Of a stretch of DNA of 64,000 bases, positions 34,293 through 46,158 are shown in pieces (positions within the stretch are counted from its first letter, which is position 1; each line of letters begins with the position of its first letter). The DNA is from Bostrychus sinensis. Taxonomy: Eukaryota; Chordata; Actinopteri; Gobiiformes; Eleotridae. Both the position numbers and the translations under genes were made by a program. The notes below the pieces were generated by a model. It ran no database searches. It worked only from the letters and a program-made list of their open reading frames with translations, and was not told where the DNA came from. Location of the stretch: positions 3,621,609-3,685,608 of the forward strand of contig CM036245.1 in the NCBI GenBank assembly GCA_020698575.1. The letters run 5' to 3'.

Positions 34293-35228
34293 ATGACAAA
34301 CTCCAGTCAGGTTTCCTATTTCACTCTGGGAGCCTACTTTGACCCTGGGCCTTTGAGATGGCTGTATTTTCTCATCCTAATGTCTGTGTATGCTCTGATA
34401 GTGCTGTCCAACCTGCTTCTCATCGTCGTCATCTGTTTGAACAGAACTCTACATGAACCTATGTACTTCTTTCTCTGTAGTTTGTTTGTGAACGAACTCT
34501 ACGGCAGCACTGCTTTACTACCATTTCTTATGTTCCAAATCCTTCGGGATTCCCACACAATTCCAGCTCCGTTTTGCTTCCTTCAGATCTTCAGTGTTTT
34601 CTCTTACGGTCACATTGAGCTGTTCACTCTCGCCGTTATGTCGTACGACCGATACTTGTCCATATGTTTCCCTCTGCAGTACCACTCTCTCATGACCCAC
34701 ACTAAAGTCTTTATCCTTATCGCTTTGACCTGGCTGTTGTTATTTGTGGCTGTGTTTATTTTAATATCTCTGAGCGCCCCCTTGAGGTTGTGTGGAAATG
34801 TTATAGACAAAGTCTATTGTGTTAACTACTCTGTGATCAAACTGGCCTGTTCTGACACAACTGCTATTAACATTTATGGGATAACTCACTTATCCATCAT
34901 CATAGCGTCTCCTGTGAGTGTCATCCTCTTCACGTATATCCAGATTTTTAAAGTGTGTTTCTCTGGCTCCAAACAGACGCAGCAGAAGGCTCTGAGCACC
35001 TGCACGCCTCACCTGGCCTCCATTATTAACTTCTCTTTTGGAATTTCCTTTGAAGCCATTCAGAACAGGTTTGACATGAGTGCTGTCTCTAATATACTCC
35101 GAATATTCCTGGCTCTGTATTTTTTAACAGTGCAGCCACTGTTTAACCCAGTGATGTATGGACTGAAAATGTCCAAAATAAGGAGCTCGTGTAGAAAGAT
35201 GCTTTTAGGAAATGATTTAAACTTGTGA
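34293..35228 (+). CDS. Odorant receptor, group 2 (intact)
   Basis: A 311-residue receptor, MTNSSQVSYF start, LHEPMYFFL after TM1, SYDRYLSICFPLQYHSLM in TM3-ICL2, ECL2 with VDKVYCVNYSV-type spacing, KALSTCTPHLASI in TM6 and canonical FNPVMY in TM7. It is over 95 percent alike in protein to the gene at 38172 by eye, with differences mainly in TM3 (FSVFSYGHIELFTLAVM against FCIFSYGHIEYVTLAIM). It is a recent tandem duplicate. Serine replaces valine or leucine after DRYL in ICL2 in all three group 2 genes. Ligand unknown. Confidence 0.95.
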   Translation: MTNSSQVSYFTLGAYFDPGPLRWLYFLILMSVYALIVLSNLLLIVVICLNRTLHEPMYFFLCSLFVNELYGSTALLPFLMFQILRDSHTIPAPFCFLQIFSVFSYGHIELFTLAVMSYDRYLSICFPLQYHSLMTHTKVFILIALTWLLLFVAVFILISLSAPLRLCGNVIDKVYCVNYSVIKLACSDTTAINIYGITHLSIIIASPVSVILFTYIQIFKVCFSGSKQTQQKALSTCTPHLASIINFSFGISFEAIQNRFDMSAVSNILRIFLALYFLTVQPLFNPVMYGLKMSKIRSSCRKMLLGNDLNL

Positions 35229-36042
35229 GATACTTTGATAATGTTCGTTAACCCTGTTAAATATTTATTTAATATCTCAATGTCTTCTCAGAGCGTCAGT
35301 GTGAATGAAACTCATCCAGTTGTAACTTTAAATCTAGTAACAACAGGAGTCTTTCAGATGTCCTGATTTATTTATTATTTGTGAAACAGTTCAGGCCTAA
35401 ACTAAACAGAATTACTGTCCAGCTCTGTGAGGAGTTCACACACCACTTTAGAATCTCCCTCACATGCCTTTTACCAACAGGCCCCCAGACAATGTCAGGA
35501 GGCGTACTCCAGATCTTCTCCTGAGGTGTGCGCACATACTGCAGGATGAAGTCGGTAGGATGTCAGGAGGATTAAATGTACACATGAGAGGAGAGAGTCC
35601 GGGTGCTGCAGGGGGGTGAGGGGAGCGGGGTCTGACGCTGCTAGCAGCACAAAGCTAACAAACACAAGAGCAGAGTCCTTCACAGTGATGGCAGTTTAAG
35701 CGCTGATATTATCCCTACACTTACTCACTCTAACGTAAAACCTAACTACACAGAGAAAAGTGAAGCATACACAAGTGGTGGAATGCACAAGGATTAACAT
35801 GCACGGCATGCGCATCATCATCCACCAAACAATATACTGCTGTGTACAAACAGCTGATTGCTCTGGACACAGCACTAGGGCTTTCCAGGGATCACCTCTG
35901 GGTGTGAAAGGTGGGGGGCATTTTGTACAAACAACAAGGCGCTCCTGAAGTTTTCAGGATGACAGCGTGTGTTTGAAAAGAGCAACACTGGGCTGATGTT
36001 TTCAACATGCCAGGACTAAGTTAAATATGGGTTATTTGTTTT
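35229..36042. other. 3' flank of receptor 34293 with duplicated block
   Basis: Positions 35285-35400 repeat the segment after 33640 (GAGCGTCAGTGTGAATGAAA). Positions 35630-35915 repeat 33185-33500 (GGTCTGACGCTGCTAGCAGC). The duplicated flanks record the tandem copying of this part of the cluster. No separate gene is seen. Confidence 0.5.
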
Positions 36043-36700
36043 ATGTCAGGTAGGGATGCACCAATACCACTTTTTTCAAACCGATACAAGTACGAGTACT
36101 TGTCGATATATATTGAGGGTACTTTTTAGTTTATACAGTTACACTACTATATCTCATTCATTTTTTACCACCTTCTATCTCCGCTCTGCGATGCAAAGTT
36201 ATTTTTACAACAGAGTGGTTTGAACACAACTAGCCAAAGCTAAATTTTGCTCAACATAGACATGTTATACCTATAATTTTAAAGCCAGATTGAGCATTTG
36301 AGCATAAACAACAGAGATTAGCCAAGACATACAGCAGCTAACACAATTAGCAACGGTACTCCATATGTTTTATCAGACAACTGCTTCAGGCTCCACACTG
36401 GTATCATTTTTGGGACAATGAGGACAACAGACGGACAACAAAAGGACAACTGCTTAAGTTTTAGGACTCTCGTATGATTTGGGATAAGTCTGGTTGAGCA
36501 GAATGTAGACTCAGCTTTGCGTTTATCTCTGTACAGTTCACTTTGAAATCCTTCTACACATCTCTCACTGCTCAGCTGAGAGGTGAATGTTATGTGACAG
36601 CGCTTTAAAGTGGTATTGGCCCACTTTTATGAATTTGAGTACGAGTACTTGGACATGGTATTGTTATCGATACCGGTATCGGTGCATCCCTAATGTCAGG
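36043..36700. mobile_element. Non-autonomous hAT transposon with perfect 8-bp duplication
   Basis: The element is 36051-36692 (642 bp). It starts TAGGGATGCACCAATACC and ends GGTATCGGTGCATCCCTA. ATGTCAGG flanks it on both sides (36043-36050, 36693-36700). A subterminal AGTACGAGTACTTG occurs near both ends. No transposase is present. Confidence 0.92.
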
Positions 36701-38171
36701 ATTAAAAACAATCTACATGGATAGTCTGAGTGGTGAGTTTTGCAAACTTTTATCTGTCCTGGCGATACTTGTGTAGGTTTTGCTTTTAGCAATTAATGTT
36801 TGCGACAGAGGCTTCAGCACACAAACACAGTTCTTAAAATTAAAATGGACTTTGCAGAAATCTCTTTGTTATGTTTACTGGTCCCATTGATGGGTGAACA
36901 AGACATGAATGGACTGAGATATGTGCATATTAATTAGCTGCTAATTAGCGCATTTACCCGGTACTATGAAGATGCACTCGCCTGCACTGGTTGCATATTT
37001 AAAATAGTGTTAATCCAAATACTGCTTCCTGGAGGAGAGTGGAAAATTGTTTATAAATCCACCTCCAATATGACCTGAGTCTGACCCAAGTTCAAACATC
37101 AGCTGCTGTTAAAGTGGAAATGATAGCTACATATATTTCTGACAAAAATCATAAGCATTTTACTTTTGAACATTTTACTCCAGAATTAATACATAAAAAA
37201 ACACTGTATTATAGCATATTTATCATTTACCCCAGCAGAGGTAGAAGGTTAATTCTGTGGACCCCGAGCAATTTTAGTTGGAGACCCCTGATCCATGGAC
37301 TTAGATCAAAATTTCATATCCAAAAATGCATGTTAGTGTCTTCATGAATCACATGACTCTATATTACATCTATATTCTGGACCTCCAATGGCACAACTCT
37401 CTCTCTCTCAATGGCTCTGGGTTGGACCTGGGGGCGGGGCCTAAGCTGGACAAGGTTAAAGTCTTTGGACCAGGATTTCAGAGTCTTCAGTTTCATGGAG
37501 CGTCAGTGTTGAAGCGTGGTCCTTATGTGTTCTGAATTATTCCTGGTTACTAACATCCTCCTTTAGTCCTGATTTAGCACAGTTTCAGTCCTGGTTACTC
37601 AATTCCTGGATTAACCCTGTTTTGGTCCCAGTCTAGTCCTGGTTTTGATCTGGTTTTGTTAAATATGCTATGAAAATACATTATAGTCTCTGTCTTTTTA
37701 TATCATCCTTGTGATGGTGTTCATATGCGGCTTCAGATCAAATTTAAATATCATTTTCAGGTTTATTTTGTTCCAGGTTTAGCTAAGAATTTATTTTGAC
37801 AAAATGTATAATAATGTAATGTACATATGTAATAACGTAATTCAGATCCTTGTTCATTAAGTCACAGCCCAGTTTACTTCTCTCTCCTTTTGCCTCAAAA
37901 ACTTTAGAATGTGAAGTTCAGTTTTATGGATAATTGCTGTTATTGAAATGGTTGAAGTTTATGAATGGTGTTTTTTTTTGCGAGTGAATTAATGATGTGA
38001 ATATTTCTGCTGTTATCCAAACCAAACAGAGGGCATAAGGAACAACTAAACATGTTTTTAAGCTGCAAACATATGTGGGGAAATTTTGACATAAGGTGAT
38101 GAATGCATGAAAATGTGTCTAAGTTTGAAGTAATTATATGAAAATCTACTGTGGGATAAACTTTTCCAGTG
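36701..38171 (+). promoter_or_regulatory. Upstream region of receptor 38172
   Basis: It contains the copy of 33500-33660 (37370-37510), a reversed 11-bp array (37545-37660) and the group 2 block (37843-37893). Positions 37894-38106 are missing from the matching place upstream of 34293, where TGC directly joins the two sides. The region ends CTTTTCCAG two bases before the ATG. The first 600 bases show nothing recognisable. Confidence 0.4.
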
Positions 38172-39107
38172 ATGAGAAACTCCAGTCAGGTTTCCTATTT
38201 CACTCTGGGAGCCTACTTTGACCCTGGGCCTTTGAGATGGCTGTATTTTCTCATCCTAATGTCTGTGTATGCTCTGATAGTGCTGTCCAACCTGCTTCTC
38301 ATCGTCGTCATCTGTTTGAACAGAACTCTACATGAACCTATGTACATCTTTCTCTGTAGTTTATTTCTGAATGAACTCTATGGCAGCACTGCTTTACTGC
38401 CATTTCTTATGTTCCAAATCCTTCAGGATTCCCACACGATTACGGCTCCATTTTGCTTCCTTCAGATCTTCTGTATCTTTTCTTACGGTCACATTGAGTA
38501 TGTGACCCTTGCCATTATGTCGTACGACCGATACTTGTCCATATGTTTCCCTCTGCAGTACCACTCTCTCATGACCCACACTAAAGTCTTTATCCTTATT
38601 GCTTTGACCTGGCTGTTGTTATTTGTGGCTGTATTTATTGTAATATCTCTGAGCGCCCCTTTGAGGCTTTGTGGAAATGTTATAGACAAAGTCTATTGTA
38701 TTAACTACTCTGTGATCAAACTGGCCTGTTCAGACACAACTGCTATTAACATTTATGGGATAACTCACTTATCCATCATCATAGCGTCTCCTGTGAGTGT
38801 CATCCTCTTCACGTATATCCAGATTTTTAAAGTGTGTTTCTCTGGCTCCAAACAGACGCAGCAGAAGGCTCTGAGCACCTGCACGCCTCACCTGGCCTCC
38901 ATCATTAACTTCACTTTTGGAATTTCCTTTGAAGCCATTCAGAACAGGTTTGACATGAGTGCTGTCTCTAATATACTCCGAATATTCCTGGCTCTGTATT
39001 TTTTAACAGTGCAACCACTGTTTAACCCAGTGATGTATGGACTGAAAATGTCCAAAATAAGGAGATTGTGTAGAAAGATGCTTTTAGGAAACGATTTAAA
39101 CTCGTGA
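38172..39107 (+). CDS. Odorant receptor, group 2 (intact)
   Basis: A 311-residue receptor starting MRNSSQVSYF. I use ATG 38172 and not the GTG three bases before it. It has all motifs of its twin at 34293, with GHIEYVTLAIMSYDRYLSIC in TM3. The DNA from about 38487 to 38660 is practically identical to 53190-53362 in the third group 2 gene, and the rest of TM5-TM7 is practically identical to 34293. TM7 reads FNPVMY and the tail GNDLNS. Confidence 0.95.
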   Translation: MRNSSQVSYFTLGAYFDPGPLRWLYFLILMSVYALIVLSNLLLIVVICLNRTLHEPMYIFLCSLFLNELYGSTALLPFLMFQILQDSHTITAPFCFLQIFCIFSYGHIEYVTLAIMSYDRYLSICFPLQYHSLMTHTKVFILIALTWLLLFVAVFIVISLSAPLRLCGNVIDKVYCINYSVIKLACSDTTAINIYGITHLSIIIASPVSVILFTYIQIFKVCFSGSKQTQQKALSTCTPHLASIINFTFGISFEAIQNRFDMSAVSNILRIFLALYFLTVQPLFNPVMYGLKMSKIRRLCRKMLLGNDLNS

Positions 39108-40580
39108 GATACATTGGTAATGTTTGTTAACCCTGTTAAATATTTATTTAATATCTCAATGTCTTAAAATGTTTATTAACTCAAATAAAAGTATAAAAAT
39201 GTTTCACTGTTTCTTAAATAACTTGATTATAATTCACTGACAATATTATTTAACTTGGTGCTTTAGAACTTTGGAGGGAAATAAAAACATGAAATACTGA
39301 ATACAAATAAAAACAAACAAGCCTCATCTGCCTTGAGACCCCTACTGTAATTGTATAGATTTTCAAAATAAATTCAATGTTTGAAATTAACCAAATAAAA
39401 TTTGGTACAAAGCAAGAGAGTTTTCTGCATCATCAGTGCATCACTGTCTTCACAAGATCGGCCTAGAATCCAGACAGATGAAGAGGGCCATTGGAGAGAT
39501 TGCCTTTGAAGCTGAGGAAAGTTCAAGGTTGCTGTGACTGAGAAAAGACCGTAGTTGGGTCCCTTCTGCAGGTGAAAGTTAGCCTTTGCAACCCCACTCA
39601 GGTGAAGTGCACAGGTTAAGAGGTGAAATGCTTGGGATCCTGAGATACCTGCTGAGAATGCACAAGGGCCCCTTCAGCTAGTCTCTAGCCACCAAATCAT
39701 CAGGGACCATATCCACTTTGCTCTTGTTGTTTCTGCTTGTAGCATAGCATCTTTGATGTTTATTTCACTTGGTCCAAAAAGTATTTGTTCCATGTACCTT
39801 CTAAGTTTTTATCAGAGTTAAATGTTCCTGCGTTTTCTTCTCCTCTGGTTTGTTCCTTTCAGAGCAGTCCACAATGAATCCTCTGCTTTCCTCTGATCCT
39901 CTCCTTTGCTTCCTCATCTCTCACACCAACTAACTTCATGTCCTTTTTAACTACATCCATAATAACTGATCCTATCCTTTTCATGAACAAACAGAACAGA
40001 AACATCTTCAGCTCTGCTCCACAGTTCGGGAATATAATTTACTGATCACCTTCTGATCTGTAGTTCAGCTGTAGAACAGCAGACACTGCTCCAAACAAAG
40101 TAAATAAGTCAGTAAGCCACCTCTGTGGTTTTTCTGCCAGTCCAAAGCCTGGATAAGGAAAGGGTTAAATCAAGAAGGGCATCAAGCATAAAACCTATGT
40201 CAAATTAGAATACAAATCACTGCCTACTCAGGCAGAGGTTTTACTGTGGATTGTCATGGTGTGAGGACATTCTGCTCACTGACATCACGCTCACCTGCCT
40301 GCACACCTGACACTCATCACCTCATCCTCACACACTTTTTCTTTTCCTCACGTTTCTCAGCTCAGCATGCCGCTTGGCCACAACAGCAAACGGATGCCAT
40401 GCTACAGCTCCAAAATATTGTCTTGGGGATCAGGTCTGAGACCAAATACCTACCCCAAAAAGTGGACCGTAGAACTGAACCTCATTAGCACCGTAGAAAA
40501 ATAAGAATGCGTGCTAATACAACAATAAGCGCTTATACGAGACATTTAAACAACCATACAACAATAATATGGTAAAACCC
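39108..40580. other. Intergenic DNA downstream of receptor 38172
   Basis: No gene or clear element over about 1.5 kb. Short frames do not resemble known proteins. Confidence 0.45.
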
Positions 40581-41659
40581 TTTTGGCCATATTTACTAAG
40601 ACGAGTGCAAAATTGCGAGTGCAGCTTAAAAAATAGCGTCTGGTATTTGTGGGCGTGTTGCGTGTGATATGCATGAGCATAAAACGCACTGACAGCGAGA
40701 GCAACGCTGTTTGCCAGCTCTGACTGCATCTTTCCTACAGAGATGCAACACAAAACACAATCTGAGAGTCCAACAAATAACAGGACTGACTGCAGTAGAG
40801 CTGCGTTCACTGACCAGAGTCACGTGACTTATTTCCCCTCTGTGAAAGACAGTGAAGGGAGAGGAAAGTCCTTTTCACTGTCTGTCAGAGCCAGTAACCT
40901 TTCAAACAATTATATAAAATGTATCAGTAGCCTATATGACGTGCTGATGGTGATCGAATAAAAATAACAATTAAAAAACATTTTTGATGTCCTCCGCTCG
41001 ATCAAATCCACACAGCCTTGAGCCTCTGTGGGCAGCTGTCAGCGCCGCAGCAAGCATTGGGAGGCAATGAGATAAACACAGTGAGTAGAGTTTGTGCAGC
41101 GTTTAAAGACTGTTCTGTCACCGTAAGGATTTCAAAGAATGTTAAACAGACTGAAAGCCCAGAGACAGCAGCTGTAAAAGGCTGAAGTTCAGGGAAATAC
41201 GAGCGAGAATCAAGGAAAAAGTGCCGCAGGTAAAGTCTGTTTCTTTGTTTCCTTCGACTTCAAATCAACACATTACTGTTGTATCTTTGTAAATGAGCCC
41301 TGTTAAAGCATTGGAGCTTATTTTCAACGCCTCATCAGTGCACTAAAAGCTACACTTTTACCTCCGCAAAACTTTTGCACCTGCTTCTCCAACGTACTCA
41401 ATTTTCATGCAGATTTAGCTCCGTACTCGTGATAAATCAAACAGCGACTGCAAACCGACTTCATTTGCATTTTCCATGCCTTGAATTTTGCGCGTTTTGG
41501 CAAGAATGCCTTGTTTTACATATTCATTGAATCACAGGAGCAAAATCTGCGCCACGCTGAATTTGCTCTGCAAATCTCAGCTGCACCTGGGTTTGCTCCA
41601 TTTTTAGCACGTCTTTTTCTTTTAGCGTGCACGCAAACCTTTGATAAATCTGGCCCTTT
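40581..41659. mobile_element. Non-autonomous PIF/Harbinger-like element
   Basis: The element is 40584-41656, flanked by TTT on both sides. The left end (GGCCATATTTACTAAGACG) and the right end (inverted GGGCCAGATTTATCAAAGG) are the two different termini also seen at 30279-30947, here in reverse order. The left 585 bases match 29337-29978, and the right 300 match the inverse of 30279-30580. No transposase frame is left. Confidence 0.75.
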
Positions 41660-42649
41660 GAGTACTATTTAGTTATTAGTTAAACAGACCCATAGCTAAT
41701 TGTTTTAGCCTTCCAAAAGGGCATTTTTATTGTAAAATAGCTAGCGCAAATTGGTATTGCAGCTAGCACCGATTAGCATGCTATGCTAACCATGGCCATA
41801 AGCATCTTTTAGGCTGTAATACCTGAATAGGCTTGAGGTTTGATACCACCGCCCCTCACCCCCCACAGACACACAAACCTGTGGACACAAGCACACACTG
41901 CTAATGCACAGAATTGTTATTGAGTACTTTCAGCTCTGTTCAACTACTGTAATCAAGTTATGCATCAACAAATGCACACAATGGAAGCCATCAGTGACAA
42001 AGAAATCCTAAATTAAGACTTTCATTATTAAAAACAAAGGGAAGCTGTAAGCCCATCAGTAGCGCTATGAGCCAGGTGACCAGAGACCAGCGCTTGGTAA
42101 AAATACCACTGAGACCCCGTTCAGCATCATGGCCTCACGAGCCAACCTCATAATAACTAAGGGCAACTGCACAAAGGGAGGAGACGTTTAGTTGGTCCTA
42201 CAGATGATGGCACAACTAAGGCTATTTAAACAGCAGACACTAAACAAACTTAAAACTCATGCATGCTGTGTCTAATACCATCAAATACAGTCAAGATCCA
42301 CGTAAACGGCACAAGCACAACATATACACTTACAATCAGAGCTTAACCGCAAACTAAACATTCATTCATGGCACTCACCACATTATTAGTCCCTCGTCCT
42401 CTCCTGTCTCCTGTCATGTTGACGGAGTTGATGTCTCCAGTGACAGTCGCCTGGCTTGTTGTTTAGTGGGCTTTTGACCGACTGTGTCTTCTTATAATAT
42501 CCACAGAAAATAGAAAAGTCCAACTTCTTCACCTCCACCGCCACTTTTTATTTCCATTTTAGAGAATTGTAAACCAGTTAGCATCACTGATGCACACTAA
42601 GCGCCTAACTTTCAAATGTTTACGACAGCGCAGGTCTCATGTGTCATTA
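41660..42649. other. Intergenic DNA left of the piggyBac element
   Basis: About 1 kb with no gene, RNA or element end that I recognise. Confidence 0.45.
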
Positions 42650-43460
42650 TTAAAACCCCTTACCATTCCGGGTCATTTTGGTGAAAACTCTTGTATTCTG
42701 ATGTCTCCAAATTAAAACGATTACTGTTATTGACTCCTAAGGAGTATGCACACATATTTTGTTTTTTTGTCAGGTAACCCACTCTAGTTGTAACCCACAG
42801 TTGTCAAATTCACTGTAAGTATGTTTGATAAGAAGTTATACACTTTGGAACACACAAAAAAATGTACTTTTTTTTTTATCCTCGCCTAATTTTTTTGTAC
42901 AATTGAAGATAAAGAAAGCTGCAGTAGGTAGCTGAGGCCTGAAACGCACTACGTCTCATTAGAAAAACTTGTTGATTATTCACATTTCAAATTTGATTTC
43001 ATTATCTGTAAAATTTAGCATTTTACACTTATTTTTATGCAAGTATTTTTAGTCGTTTTATAGAGGGACTCAACATTATCCAAACTTATCCAAAACCTAT
43101 CCAAATGGAAACATTTGGAAATGCATGGAAAAAATGCAATAACTTTGGAATGCTTCAACCTACAGACACCATTGAGAGCTCGTTGGAAAGCTTACAGCAA
43201 GACAAATCACTATCTGCATTCTATTCTGCTATATTAGCTATAAAAATAATTTTACCCAATAAAACAAATTATAAAATGTGTTTCTATATAAAAACATAGT
43301 CAAAACAAGTGATATGAGTCAAAATAGATAAATATATATTTAGACTTGTACAAAAAAAGCACACATACACAGCAAATTGTAAAAACACACTGAAAATCAC
43401 ACACACGCTAAAAAAAAAACTAAACAATGTTCATTGGCCAAGTTACATATGCCATTCATT

Positions 43461-45651
43461 CTAGCAGTCCCTCTGCTGCTGAAAGCACAAGGGAATATCG
43501 CATGTTGCACACTTCACTGGAGTCTTTGCATGACACTTTCTGCACTTCAGCCTGCCTTGTACTTTGTCACCTTCACTGCTGATGTGCACAAAGCAGTAAT
43601 GGTTTGCCTCTACTTTTTTTTGCTCCTGCTGGGTGCTCCTGGACCCTGCAGCAACCAGCTCCAAGATGAGACTTTCTCGGAATGCCTTTTGGTGCATTGC
43701 AAGTTTGTTTTTAGTCTTGCATCTCTCGTTATACAGAATAAAGGCATTGACCACACCAATGTCCACAAAATGATAAAAAAAAAGTCTTGTACCATTTTTT
43801 TGTTTTGTGGAGAACTTCATAGTAGCTGATGAGTGCATCGGACACGTCAACGCCACCCATGTGCCTAAGGGAAAACACAAGTTTGTTAGAAACATGAAAG
43901 TCCAAAATCAACAAGATAGAAAGTAACATTATACAATAAAGTATACATACTTGTTATAATCTTTGATGGCTGGTGGAATTGGCACGTCCTTCACTGTCCA
44001 ACGGCCTGTGGCATCCTTCATCCTGAGTTCCACTGTGTCTTTTCCATGGGCTGTGTGCATTGTGGAGCACATCCCTTGTGTCTCCCCACTGGACAAACAG
44101 AAGGGGTTGCTCCCAAATCCACCTCAATGAACCTCGGGGGGCTTTGGAGTCCAATGTATTTTCACTGGTCCTTGGACACCCAAGTCTGTTTGTTCTTATG
44201 GTTCCACAGGCTGACACATTTCTCTCAAGAAGATCCCGAAAAAGAATGGGGCTTGTGTAGAAATTGTCTACATAAAGTTTATAACCTGTACCTAGCAATG
44301 ACGTGTCCAGAAGACTCATAACAGAGTCATAGCTCAAGCCCTTATTGCTGGCAGCTGTGCATTTCCCCTCATAGACAAAGAAGTCCCAGGTATATCCAGA
44401 CAAAGAGTCAGCAAGAACAAATAACTTGTAGCCCCATCAAACTGGTTTGCTTTTCAAGTATTGCTTGATTGCTCTCGTCGATTGAGAGATGCTGGCATTG
44501 GATGGTAATTTTGGTGGCATGCAGCTCTTTTAGCTTCATTCTCCACGTCGTCTTCAGGACTGCTCATGTGAAGAGCGTGCATAATGGCTATGAACTTTTT
44601 ACCAGTCATTACAGACGTTGGGAATGGAAAGCTGTACAATTTTCCACGTCTCCAATAATCTGTCAGTGAAGGTGCTTTCACAAGGCCCATGTAAATGACA
44701 ATTCCCAGGAAACAGTACATGTCCTCCAGAGTGATGTCTGTCCATGTTTTGTAAGTGGCAATTCCATGAAGGTTGGTGTTTCTGGTAAGTGTTAATAACA
44801 CAGTGCTGGTAAAAAATAGTTAAAATAATTGGAGAAGCGTATAGTCTATGGCGGTCACAATCTGCCCTCCAGGTATGCGTGATGGGCAAAAGGGAATGGT
44901 GAAAGATGTGATGTCTGGCACCTCAGTTCCATTCCACTTCCCCTCTGAAGGTGAAGACAAAGGTCATCTGCCACCCCGACCACGCCCTCTGCCTCTGCCC
45001 CTCCCCCGTCCTCTGCCTCGTCTTCCTCTTTCCCCAATCCGTGGTCTTTTTGAGGAGGAAGGACCAGGTTCTTCATCCACCTCAGCCTCTGATGCAGGTC
45101 TAAAATAAAAACAAAGAACAAAACAAATAATATTATACAACTATTCCTTATTCGTGAACAGTAAGTATTACGGAACAGATCAACTGTAATACTCCAAATG
45201 CATACTGACTTTATCTTCCTCCCCATAAGTTCTGAAAAATGCACACCTTGCCAATTCCATTGTATTTTTACATTCCAACAATGTATACACCCAATCTAAT
45301 CTTCACACACAGTATATACTGTATATGTATAACATAGTCACTTACTCTGCATGGACTTCAGCCAAAACCTCAGTGTCAGGCTCCCAATCAGAGTCAGGGA
45401 GATCATCACTTTGCCTGTAAAAGAGAAAATAAGATTTCTAACTTTATTTGTGTGTGTGGGTGTATTTCATCACTCACTAAACATTTTACTCTAGGCCATC
45501 ACACAGTAATAATACAAATAAAAGTGTAATCCATAAGCCTACATGCAAAACACACATTCATCACACTAGTATGTAAGTTCAAGGAAAAGAAATACCTGTC
45601 CAGCACAGCATCCATCCCATCGGAAAACATGGCCTCTTCCACAGAATCCAT
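43461..45651 (-). pseudogene. piggyBac transposase, four exons, decayed
   Basis: The proposed exons are 45596-45651, 45346-45414, 43952-45099 and 43461-43864, each bounded by GT-AG sites that keep the frame. The N-terminus is acidic (MDSVEEAMFSDGMDAVLD, DSDWEPD) and is followed by an RG-rich stretch. The DDE domain shows DMYCFLGIVIYMGLV, SIDES, LYVDNFYTSP and GGVDVSDALISYY, carrying the three expected acidic positions. A cysteine-rich C-terminus (CRKCHAK, CATCDIPLC) is the usual piggyBac zinc finger. Breaks: a frame change after the RG stretch, a stop in the linker near 44823, loss of about ten codons after SIDES, and a CGA-to-TGA-type stop at 44437-44439. It cannot make an active enzyme as it stands. 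Confidence 0.85.
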
Positions 45652-46158
45652 TTGTGACAACACTTACCTATGAAAGCAGTATATACATTCCATGAAAACA
45701 TGTCCTGTGATCTCTCACACTCCATGGAAGCATGGGACGCATCTGGCACATCTCCTCCGTCTGTGTGAAGGCTTGTGCAGACATCGACTGACTCCTTGCT
45801 CATATAAATCCTCTTTTCTATCAGTTTCACCATGTTCAGAAATAAAAAAACGCGATTCGTAAAAGGCGCATGAATTACGCACGGAGTTTTGGAAATCATT
45901 TTTCGCCTTTACGCTAGGCTGTCAGAAGCTTATTCCAAAACAAAACCATGCATGCTATACCTTGTTGTAGTCAGCTGCTCATTGGCTGTAAGGGTAAGGC
46001 ATCACTAACAATGTGCAATGTAATTGGTTGATGATAGAAAGGCGAGAGCTGGGAGGGAGCTTTCAGCGATATGTTGCACTCATTGGGTGCACTGGGCTGT
46101 AGTGACGCCAAAGCCCATGCGTATTGGACAAGCTATGTGTCAATCTGATGCTAAGACT

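Noticed and set aside
44848..45108. Proline-rich + strand frame in the piggyBac region
   Set aside because: It is antisense to the RG-rich part of the transposase and has no independent support.
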